From Datura wrightii (taxonomy: Eukaryota; Streptophyta; Magnoliopsida; Solanales; Solanaceae): a stretch of DNA of 64,000 nucleotides. Position numbers and translations under genes: made by a program. Shown here piece after piece: positions 55,734-64,000 of the stretch; the stretch's first letter is position 1; every line of letters starts with the position of its first letter. Below the pieces are notes generated by a model that had not been told where the DNA came from, did not search any database, and saw only the letters and a list, made by a program, of their open reading frames with translations. The stretch is taken from the NCBI GenBank assembly GCA_035772735.1, contig JASDFA010000018.1:136157501-136221500 (forward strand), written 5' to 3'.

Positions 55734-58374
55734 TAACATCTCATATAATTTGAGAAATAAATTCATACTTTTGAGGTAGGACTAGGAGTAGTTAATAGTC
55801 TAAGAAGGAAGTGTTATAAGGTACTTGAGTAACTCTATAATCGTATTTAAATATTTGATGTCGATCATGTAGTAGAATGAAACTCGGTAAAAGTTATCGC
55901 AAATTTCTTTCTTGATATTATCTAAAATTTGGGTAAAATGTCTCGAAACTTTTCTCCCAATATATAAGGAGTTTTGGGTTCTGCAACATATCAAATTTAG
56001 GTTCTATGATTCTAGTTTTGAGTGCATTAAACCGTTGTCAATACAACTTTGAAATAGGGAAATATTCACATTTTGTGAGACCGCGCAAGTAGGCACGTTA
56101 AAAATGGGCCAAGGTAGTGGAGGACTATTATATCCCCTTGGTCGCTGTTTGTTATCCATTTCCCTTTTTCAGAAATTTCCAGCACCGAAAATTCTCCTTA
56201 TAGGTTTTACAACATGTTCTTGATAGTTTTGGACTACGGAAACATAATACAAGATGGAACCAAAGGTCGGGAAGTGGGGAATCATGTGTAGCTTGCATTT
56301 TGTTGTCATTTCGAGCATTTTGTGGTTGTTTCATGATGAAGCTATTGGTAAGTCTTCTTCCTTTAGTATTTCTTAGTTGTTCATATTAGTTATTCATTCA
56401 TTAGCAACAATATGTTGTTGTTCCAGATATTTTACCATCGAGTTTGTAAGAATTGTGTGGAGTAAGTTTCATTTGTCTTGTTTCATTGTTGAGTTTGTTG
56501 GCTGTGTTCATGGATGAAACTTAGACATCCTTTAGGCGGTAGGTTCGTGAAGTTGAAGGATCAAGTTTGGCTAGGCTTGAAGCTAAAGTATATTACGCTT
56601 GTGCCTCCCTTTGTCAGCATGAATTTCGTAGCCATTGTCATATGTGCCGATGTGTGTGTCGGCTGTTTTGTGACTTTTTGTGTCATGTTATTAATTGAAT
56701 CTGGTGATGCTATTTATATGATGATAAATTATTGTATGAGGTGCTGGTTTGGTTTGTAGCTTGAGTGCGGAGAATCGTAGTCATGGAAAATTATTAGGCT
56801 TGTGTCGAGAGGCCATGTATGAGGTGTGTGGTTCTTCTAATAAGTTATGGGTTATCTGTGTGAATAAGATTAAGTGTTGATATTGTCAACTGAATGAGGG
56901 TTTATAGTATTTAAGGTCAATGTTTGTGATGATCTTTTCTTATATATGAGATGGCGGTCGTGTCGGTTGTGTCGATGGAACATTGGGCCGTGGTGATGCT
57001 TGGGTTGGCTTGGTATTGTCTCTTTTTGTTAATAGTGAGTACAATAGTTTATGGGCTTCTTATAAAAATTGGGGATAGACTGGGTAGGATGGTGATTCTT
57101 AGCTTGGTTACTGGCTTTTCGGTGAATGGCTCGACGTGTAAGAATAGAACTTCCTTGTGATAGTCTGTTGGAAGTGTTTGAGAGCCGATTATGGGCTATT
57201 TTAACATGTATTACTTTTGTTGATTGAGAATGTTGTAATTGTGATATTTTATGTGTGACTGTGGGTTGAGGAACTTGGGTTTTGTGGATACCTGACGCTG
57301 AGAGTAGCTCTAGCCGCGAGGTAGAACAATTGGGCTATGGTGGATTTCAGTTTCCCTCCCATTGGGATATTCTAAGATATGAAAGACCTATGGGGATCTA
57401 AATGCCTCCATAATTCCTTGTATGTTTGTTTTGAGCCTTCTTGGGATCACAATTGCTTCTCCTAGATGGATTGAGCTTCGCGAAGTATGTGCACCGGGGA
57501 GAGGGTCCGACAGTGCTTGATTGATGTAATTACTTAACTGTTGTTTACATTTAATTTTCATGGCATTATATTATGGTTGTTGCATGTGTTATCTATTACT
57601 TGATAGAAGTGGATGCTAGATGTTGGCTGGTGTTAGTTGAGACCATCGAGAGGTTTAGAGGTGATGACAAGTGAGTTATGTCGACTAAGTGCATCTTGTT
57701 TTTGTTTACTTATTTTTGAATTATCGGGCTTATGGGGTCCAGGTAGGTTTTGTTTGTGTCTTTTCTTGTAGTTTCTAGGCTTCAGGGGGCCAGGAAGGTT
57801 TTATGTGTTTACTTAAGTTGAGTTTCTTCTCTTGCGATATCCACAATAACTATTGATCTCTAATTTGACACTTGTAGTTGTTTCCACCGTACATACATGG
57901 TACATCTATGTACTAAAACCCTAGTCAGCATATTGCATTCATGCCTGTAGTTGATGGTGTGCTAGTGAATCGAGTTCTTAGTCGCTGAGCGGACTTCCAG
58001 CTAAGTCGGTAGACTCCAGGTCGTTCGACATTGTCAGATGTTTCAGCTAAGGGTAGTTCGGGCCCCTGTTCTGATCATTTAATTACTGATGTATTCATAG
58101 AGGTTGATAGACGTCTATTGTGATTGCATTATTGTTGTAGGCCAGGTTGGCCATATTTTATAATTGTGTTTCATTCTATGGCCTTCATGTCCTACTGTGA
58201 TCTATTGGTTAGGGTGTGAGCCAGCTTCAGTTTTAGTCTGTCACTTTGATTTAGCTTATGTCGAAATGCAAAACCTCATTAGTTGTACCTTGTTATAATT
58301 AGACTATTGCAGAGTTCACTCGGTCAAGTGCTACACCGGTGGCAGTCATACCTCAACGGGTTTTGGCTGTTACA
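55734..58374 (+). repeat. 5' LTR of element G
   Basis: It starts TAACATCTCATATAATTTGAG; the canonical TG may be two bases upstream or mutated. It ends GGCTGTTACA before the primer site. The first ~450 bp match 58809-59200. The TATA box is at 55961-55968 (TATATAAG). The ORFs inside (56514-56759, 56951-57160) look fortuitous. Confidence 0.72.
55961..55968 (+). promoter_or_regulatory. TATA box in the G 5' LTR
   Basis: CCAATATATAAGGA is conserved in the second LTR (59031-59044). Confidence 0.55.
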
Positions 58375-58378
58375 AACC

Positions 58379-58390
58379 TGGTATCAGATA
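58379..58390 (+). promoter_or_regulatory. Primer binding site of element G (tRNA-iMet type)
   Basis: TGGTATCAGATA matches TGGTATCAGAGC at 10 of 12 positions, 4 nt after the LTR end. Confidence 0.7.
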
Positions 58391-58808
58391 GTTCCTGTCT
58401 TGGAGAGTCTATACGACATTTCTAGTAGATTTTTTTTATGTGTTCATTAGGCAGCATAAATATAAACAAGTGTCTACATGACATTTAGGATTATTACACT
58501 TCATTCTAGATTGAACTCGTGCGAGAAGTCAACTATTGTAGGAGTCGGGTCTAGACTTACGTTTGCTGACTTGTGAAGAGAATGCATGCACAGTGGCTAG
58601 ACGTGGCAACAGGTAGGATCCTTATCCTAATTTTTGTTGGAGTGGTGTTTTGCGACATGGTCGGATGCAGGGTCGTCTTGTTTGGAGTTATTTGTGATAG
58701 ACCCAAGAGTTTCATGATTTTGTGAGTTTAGTTGTGCTGTTGCAGTAATTAGAATTAAATCAAGTGTATCGTCCAACATTCGAAGACGAATGTTTCAAGG
58801 GAAGGGCG
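58391..58808 (+). other. Interior of element G, non-coding
   Basis: These 418 bp hold no gag or pol codons that I can recognise. The end, AAGACGAATGTTTCAAGGGAAGGGCG, is cut here to its key part: the purine-rich AAGGGAAGGG at 58797-58806 is the probable polypurine tract. Confidence 0.65.
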
Positions 58809-59200
58809 TAACACCTCATATAATTTGAGAAATAAATCTGTACTTTCGAGGCAGGACTAAGACTACTGAATAGGCTAAGAAGGAGGTGTTATAAGGTATT
58901 TTATTCACTCTATGATATTTTTTAATATTGAACTTTGATCAAGTTGTTCAACAAAATTAAGCAAAAGTTATCGCAAATTTCTTTCCTAAAAGTATCTGAA
59001 TTTATGATCAAATGTCCCGACACTTTTCTTCCAATATATAAGGATTTAGGCGGCCTACAACCTATCAAATTAAAATTTGATGTTTCTAGTTTTCAGAGAA
59101 TTAAATCATTCATCAATCTGACATTTGAATAGGGAGATATCTATGTTTTCGTGAGACTGTGCAAGTAGGCACGACAAAAAGTCCTAGGCAGTGGAGAACT
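58809..59200 (+). repeat. 3' LTR of element G, first part (cut by F)
   Basis: TAACACCTCATATAATTTGAG and the following ~390 bp align with the left LTR start, including the TATA box (59035-59043) and GCAAGTAGGCACG. Similarity stops near GTGGAGAACT (59191-59200), where F begins. Confidence 0.75.
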
Positions 59201-60326
59201 TGGGCTCTCTGGGCCCCTGACTATAGCTGTAGCTGAGTCCGGAGGACTCCTGTAAACTGTGATCTGAGATCTGTATTTGTAGTCTGTAATCTATACCCCG
59301 GGTGCAAGTGCTCGATGGGGGTGTGCTATAATGCTGATCAGTCTGCTACGGGGAATGTTGCCTCCCATCTTCGTCCTCTAGTGAATGGCATGCCACTCCT
59401 TGGAGTGACATATCCTCACCCTCTAACGGGCGAGTCGACACAGCTATTAACCTTGGGGCGACAAGGAAGCTCTAAGAGTGCCCAAGATAGAACAATCAGG
59501 TCTCTACAAACAACAATAATCACATATAACATTTATATTAAATATGATAATACTATCCATGTTCTGATATTCTATTTTGAATCCCTTGCTGAATTATACT
59601 TAATTTGATACTGAGTTATTATACTAAATCTAATACTGAGTTATACTGACTCTGAAATAATATCTCACTGTCTGATACTAATTTACTAACTTTTATTCTG
59701 AATTTGACATAATAATTATTTAAGCGTGCTTACTGAATTCACACTGGGCATAGTACTCGGCTTTGAAATGTTCTTCTAGAATTTATTCTATTTTACTATA
59801 CTAGAATTACTATCTTGCCGAAGAAACTGGCTTTACAAACCTCGGTTGCCTACTTCTTGACTAACTGGTGTAACTCGGCCAATATCCAGCTATTTCTTCC
59901 AACTACATTCATATTCATAGCAAATAAAACTAAATGCATCAATATTCTGGAAGAAAACACTACGTTGAATATACATACTGGCCAAACTTTGACTTATCAA
60001 AAAATAGCCGAAAACTCGTTATTTCTCGAAAGTCAAGAAGCGAGAAATACTAACTTTAGGGCTAGGTTTATATTGACACTAACTTGGAGCAATTCCGCTT
60101 ACCTTAGCTCAGTAGGACGACGATTCGCCGTCCGAATTTCACGAAACTAACTCCGTAGGAATGCTCCCTGTAACTTTATACTTCGCTACCCAAAGTTAAT
60201 TTGAGTTTGGACAGCTTTTGACAGTGTAATCGAACGAATATTATATCAACCCTTCGCCCCTCCTCTATTTCTGGTTGTGTTTGCTGGAAATTATCAGATG
60301 AAATGATTTAAAAACAAAGTAAAAGG

Positions 60327-60335
60327 CTTTATATA
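60327..60335 (-). promoter_or_regulatory. TATA box of the F LTR
   Basis: The minus strand reads TATATAAAG. The 27-bp repeats lie immediately upstream in the reading direction. Confidence 0.6.
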
Positions 60336-60347
60336 CTTGGAGCTTTT

Positions 60348-60412
60348 AAGTCGCATTTGTCGAATGCGATTTATAAGTCGCATTTGTCGAATATGATTTA
60401 TAAGTTGCATTT
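60348..60412 (-). repeat. 27-bp tandem repeat in the F LTR U3
   Basis: There are two full units (60348-60374 and 60375-60401) and a partial third. Each holds TCGCATTTGTCGAATGCGA, an inverted repeat with 7-bp arms (one arm altered in unit 2). The position next to the TATA box suggests promoter-strength repeats. Confidence 0.75.
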
Positions 60413-60544
60413 CCTTGCGACGCTCCAATTTGGCGCTTGTACGGTCTCTCCCCTGGCCCTTTTCTAGCACGTATGGCATTCTAAAACTCTTAACCAACAT
60501 TCAAATAGGCCAACTAAGTGTCAAGAACTTACAGGGTATAACAT

Positions 60545-60556
60545 CCTTCCCCACTT
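60545..60556 (-). promoter_or_regulatory. Polypurine tract of element F
   Basis: The minus strand reads AAGTGGGGAAGG, just before the LTR. Confidence 0.7.
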
Positions 60557-60839
60557 AAGAACATTCGTCCTCAAATGTTAACTTCTATTTACAGAAATTT
60601 TAACTTGCTCTACCTTTTCTGGAAAAATTTCGGCAGAGCTTCCCCTGTAATATGGACTATCTCAAAAATCCTGAAACGTAGAAAAGTCCAATATAGGTAC
60701 TCCATATAATACTAAAGCATTCATTTCATATTAAACTAAAGTCAACATCTCACTTATACACATGAATATAAAACAACTCATAAAACAACAATATCAACAT
60801 AGCTCTGGCTGACTACGTCTGAAATAACTGAGGGTATCT

Positions 60840-62309
60840 GGCTTTCATATCTTCTTCTGCTTCCCAAGTCATTTCCTCTCTGTTCCTGTTACGCCATAAC
60901 ACTTAAACAGAAGCAACATCTTTAGTTCTTAATTTGTGGATCTGTCGGTCTAGTATGGCTACTGGAACCTCTTCATAAGCCAGCTCCTCCATAACCTGGA
61001 CATCCTAAACTGGGACAACTCTAGAGGGGTCTCCTATATACTTCCTCAGCATGGACACGTGGAAAACTGGATGAATAGACTCTAACTCTAGAGGTAAGTT
61101 CAACTCGTATGCCACTTGGCCTATTCTTTGGTGAATCTGATACGACCCAACAAATCTCGGGCTGAGCTTGCCTTTCTTGCCGAATCTCATCACCCCTTTC
61201 ATTGGAGAAACTTTCAAGAATACCCAGTCATTCACATTAAATTCCAAGTTTCTGCGCCGCACATTAGCATATGATTTCTGGCGGCTCTGAGTAGTTAGTA
61301 GGCATTCCCTGATAAGCTTTACTTTTTCCTCTGACTGATGAATAATATCCGACCCAATAAGCGCTGACTCTCCAACTTCAAACCAGCACAACTGGCGATC
61401 TGCACTTTCGCCCATACAATGCCTCATAAGGCGATCTGCACTTTCGCCCATACAATGCCTCATAAGGCGCCATCCTGATAGCTGAATGGTAACTGTTATT
61501 ATAAGAGAACTCAATAAGTGGTAAGTGCTCATTGCGGCTACCTCCAAAGTCCAACACACACGCTCGCAACATATCCTCGAGTGTTTGAATAATGCGTTCT
61601 GCCTGCCCATCTGTCTAAGGATGAAAATATGTGCTCAGATTAATCTGTGTTCCTAGGTCGCTCTGAAATGATTGACAAAATTTGGTTGTCAATTGTTCCC
61701 CTTTGTCCGAGATAATGGACACTGGAACACTGTATAGTCTGACTATTTCCCTGATATACAACTCAGAATAATCTTCGGCAGAGAAAGCAACCCTTACTGG
61801 CAGAAAATGGGCTGATTTTGTCAGTCTGTCAACAATTACCCAAATCGAGTCATTCTATGCCTGGTACAGGGTAATCCTGCTACAAAATCCATATTTACTG
61901 CTTCCCACTTCCAAAGAGGCATAACTATGTTTTGAGTCAATCCGCCTGGTTTATGGTGTTCGACTTTTACTTGCTGGCAGTTAGGACACTGGGCTACGAA
62001 TTCTACTATCTCCCTCTTCATACCTGGCCACCAGTAGATTTCTTTGATATCGTGGTACATTTTTGTTGCGCCTAGATGGAGAGAATAGCGGACGTAATGT
62101 ACCTTGGCCATAATCTGCTGGCGAAGCCCTGCAACATTTGGAACACAAAGGTGACCCTTACATCGAAACACTTCATCCTCAGTTACCTGAAAATCCAGCG
62201 CTTTTCCTTGCTGAATTCTGTCTTTAAGCTGAACCAGGTCAGGTTCTTCATACTGCCATTCCTTTACCACCACAATTAATGACGATACTACGATGTTCTG
62301 AATTGCCAC
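60840..62309 (-). pseudogene. Integrase with chromodomain of element F, frameshifted
   Basis: Zinc finger: HYVRYSLHLGATKMYHDIKE, then IYWWPGMKREIVEFVAQCPN and CQQVKVEH, a full HHCC set (62309-61836). Core: AVNMDFVAGLPCTR, FSYNNSYHSAIRMAPYEALY. C-terminal: RRRNLEFNVNDWVFLKVSPM, KGKLSPRFVGSYQIHQRIGQ and IHPVFHVSMLRKYIGDPSRV. The chromodomain (about 60990-60840) reads EEVPVAILDRQIHKLRTKDV with MTWEAEEDMKARYPQL. The PYEALYGRKCRS motif is duplicated by a perfect 36-bp tandem repeat. A frameshift separates core and C-terminal parts, and a few stops are present. It is the best-preserved chromodomain in the window. Confidence 0.85.
61394..61469 (-). repeat. Perfect 36-bp tandem duplication inside F integrase
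   Basis: The unit starting GGCGATCTGCACTTTCGCCC is present at 61394-61429 and 61430-61465, plus 4 bases of a third. It duplicates 12 codons (PYEALYGRKCRS) without changing frame. Confidence 0.9.
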
Positions 62310-62319
62310 TCTGTTGTCC

Positions 62320-62810
62320 TCTATTTCTGCTACACGAATAGCTAAACTAGCTTACTGGTGCAATTCCTGGGCTAATTTCCGCTGCTCAGGCTGTAAGTGT
62401 GCTAGACATCCCATAGACTTACGGCTTAGCGCATCTGCTACTACGTTGGCTCTTCCTGGGTGATACATAATAATTACATCATAATCTTTCAACAACTCCA
62501 ACGAGCGACGCTACCACAAATTCAACTCTCTCTGGGTGAAGATATACTTTAGGCTTTTATGATTAGTGAAAATATCCACATGGACGCCATACAAGTAATG
62601 CCTCCATATCTTTAGGGCGTGGATCACTGCGGCTAGTTCCAAGTCATGGAAGGGATAATTCTTTTCGTGTTTCCTCAGTTGTCTAGAAGCATAAGCAATT
62701 AGTTAACATGCTGCATTAACACATATCCTAACCCAATACCCAAAGCATCACAATAAACTACATAACCCTCTGTACCTTCTAGCAATGCTAACACTGGGGC
62801 GGAGGTCAAT
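62320..62810 (-). pseudogene. RNase H remnant of element F, cut by B4
   Basis: Minus-strand codons read LTSAPVLALLEGTEGYVVYC, DALGIGLGYVLMQH, KIWRHYLYGVHVDIFTNHKS and MYHPGRANVVADALSRKSMG. D-A-L at the first catalytic site is intact. A few stops follow. It is interrupted on the right by the B4 LTR at 62811. Confidence 0.8.
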
Positions 62811-64000
62811 TGATCTTGGGCAAATTTATATGCCCAAGTGATACTCAAAAGTACCATTTTTGCCTTGTTTATCTATCAATGTGTATACATTCTCATGTAA
62901 TTGGTAATAAAATGTGAATTTATACTAACCAACATGATTAGCATTGTTTTGCAGGTAAAATGTGATTTCGGGAAGCTTAAATGCATGTTGGATGAGATCG
63001 GAGTTGGACTTGGACGCGAGCAAGGGAAAAGGCATTGGACAGCATGAATTAAAGGGGCTCCGCGATGGAGTCATGTCACACTGCCATCACGGAGGCATTC
63101 TGCCTGGATGGGGAAAATTCTCCCAAATTCCAGAGTGGGTCCACGTTTGCTCCGTGGCATGGAGCCAGTGCTCCGCGATGCACGCCGTGCCACATTGAGC
63201 CTAAATTCCCGGACCCCCAGTTCTAGTGAGGGTCCGCGTTCGTAGCATGTCACGGAGGAAGTGCTCCGCGATGCACTCCGTGACACGTTGCTCGTTATTC
63301 CGGGAAAAATTCCCAGCAGTATAAATAGAACACTTAGGTTCATTTTTTAATATGCTGACTTGGTGGAGCAAGGACGTGGGTTACAGGCAGTTGAGGGATG
63401 AAAATTTTAGGGTTTTTTCTCTCTTTCTTTCTTCTTTAATTGAATTGCTTGTATGATTAACACTCATTTTAAGATGTTTAATCCACAAATGAGTGGCTAA
63501 TTCCTCTCCTTGCTGAGGTTATAAACCATTGTAATGAAATTTGATCATTGATTCTTTGGTTTTTCATCTTTTCTTCCATGTTGTTCTATTAATTCTTGTT
63601 CTTACTGCATTAATGTGTGGCCTACGTTAATGTACATCTAAAAAGTCCGGTTTCACTCGAGAGAGCAAGAAATGGGAAAGTTGTGAATTAATAGGATATG
63701 TTCATTACTTGGTTTGGGAAAATTGAGTCTTAATTCACTTTCAGGATAGAAATATACCTGAAAGTCGTATTAGTCAATTTAGGAACCGGAATTGTATGGC
63801 TAGGACATGAATTGCATTTGATCACAGAAATGTAGACGGATGGTTCATGATTCTTAAGTGAGGTTAAATACGAGAGTTTTAATGTCTTGGCAAATGTTCT
63901 TGGCTAGCAACTGGAGGAAAAGATTAACCAAATTATGATGATAATCAATTTGATTACATGTTCGTTTAACCTCAGCATGCTTTCATTCATAGTCAGATTC
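62811..64000 (+). mobile_element. B4: B-type LTR in + orientation, runs off the window end
   Basis: It starts TGATCTTGGGCAAATTT, the reverse complement of the end of the B1/B3 LTRs, and follows them along their length to the window end (about 1190 of 1419 bp). The TATA box is at 63320-63328 (+), with GC-rich modules just upstream (about 63050-63300). Whether it is a solo LTR or part of an element cannot be seen. The left flank TCAAT (62806-62810) is the candidate target duplication. Confidence 0.88.
63320..63328 (+). promoter_or_regulatory. TATA box of the B4 LTR
   Basis: TATAAATAG on the + strand, at the same LTR position as in B1 and B3, so transcription would run rightward out of the window. 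Confidence 0.6.

Larger units (their letters stand above)
55734..59200 (+). mobile_element. Element G: non-autonomous LTR element with 2.6-kb LTR and tiny interior
   Basis: A left LTR (55734-58374) is followed by a primer site (58379-58390), 418 bp of non-coding interior and a purine tract. The same LTR then starts again at 58809. The 3' LTR is followed for about 390 bp (to 59200), where element F begins. There is no gag or pol. The layout is that of a large, internally deleted or LARD-like element. Confidence 0.75.
59201..60543 (-). repeat. 3' LTR of element F
   Basis: On the minus strand it begins TGTTATACCCTGTAAGTTC. The U3 carries a 27-bp direct repeat (60348-60412), and a TATA box TATATAAAG follows (60327-60335). 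The left edge at 59201 is less certain than the right edge. Confidence 0.65.
59201..62810 (-). mobile_element. Element F: chromovirus-type Ty3/gypsy retrotransposon, 3' half, cut by B4
   Basis: Right to left: RNase H (cut at 62810), integrase, chromodomain, polypurine tract (60545-60556), and 3' LTR (60543 to about 59201). RT, protease, gag and the 5' LTR would lie right of the window, beyond B4. The LTR's left edge is set where similarity to G ends; it starts TGGGC on the + strand (CA-end on minus). Confidence 0.75.

Noticed and set aside
56514..57160. Two + strand ORFs with hydrophobic stretches, possibly membrane proteins
   Set aside because: They lie inside the 2.6-kb LTR of G, are short, have no recognisable family and use ordinary AT-rich low-complexity codons.
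61394..61469. CRISPR-like direct repeats
   Set aside because: The units are directly adjacent with no spacers, inside an integrase gene of a plant retrotransposon.

Overview
This window is plant nuclear heterochromatin made almost wholly of nested Ty3/gypsy LTR retrotransposons. I find no intact host gene, rRNA, tRNA or CRISPR array. The organism is a eudicot, and my guess is Solanaceae. That rests on the chromodomain-type gypsy proteins, the Athila-like elements primed by tRNA-Asp, and the 'putative plant transposon protein' ORFs. The species is not determined. All coding regions carry stops or frameshifts.

I use working names for the elements. Nest 1 (1-54386): the oldest element is C (+ strand). 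It keeps a 5' LTR remnant (15606-17343), the start of gag (17554-18109), an RNase H/integrase remnant (38645-42660) and a split 3' LTR (42901-44058 plus 53602-54386). Five later elements sit in it. A (- strand, 1-4517 plus a split LTR, 4518-5684 and 14469-15605) adjoins C's 5' LTR and is itself interrupted by B1 (5685-14468, -). B2 (18110-38644, -) lies in C's gag and is interrupted by B3 (23327-33019, -). A solo LTR of the A family (38909-41331) with an exact 5-bp target duplication lies in C's integrase. E (44059-53601, +) lies in C's 3' LTR. Nest 2 (55734-64000): G (+) has 2.6-kb LTRs around about 0.43 kb of non-coding interior. Its 3' LTR is followed by F (- strand chromovirus, 59201-62810). 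F's RNase H is interrupted by B4, a + strand B-type LTR that runs off the window end. Between the nests, 54387-55733 is unassigned.

The most interesting material is the B family (Athila-like). B2 has gag-protease-RT-RNase H-integrase in the usual order, plus a third ORF downstream of pol that encodes a 'putative plant transposon protein'-like product with a very acidic C-terminus. B1 and B3 have LTRs, a tRNA-Asp primer site, gag, protease and ORF3, but no RT, RNase H or integrase core. In both, the protease frame runs directly into the last ~20 residues of the integrase-end reading frame, so one ancestral in-frame deletion founded a non-autonomous subfamily. Both also carry the same amber stop in gag. 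In B1, B2 and B3 a purine-rich motif (coding strand TAAGTGTGGGG) occurs three times at conserved places: next to the 3' LTR, about 70 nt after the ORF3 stop and about 80 nt before the ORF3 start. ORF3 is thus bracketed by copies of the polypurine tract. GC-rich hairpin modules of about 90 bp occur both upstream of the TATA box in the LTRs and in the post-pol spacers.

All calls come from reading the sequence and translations. No database search, alignment program or divergence calculation was run.
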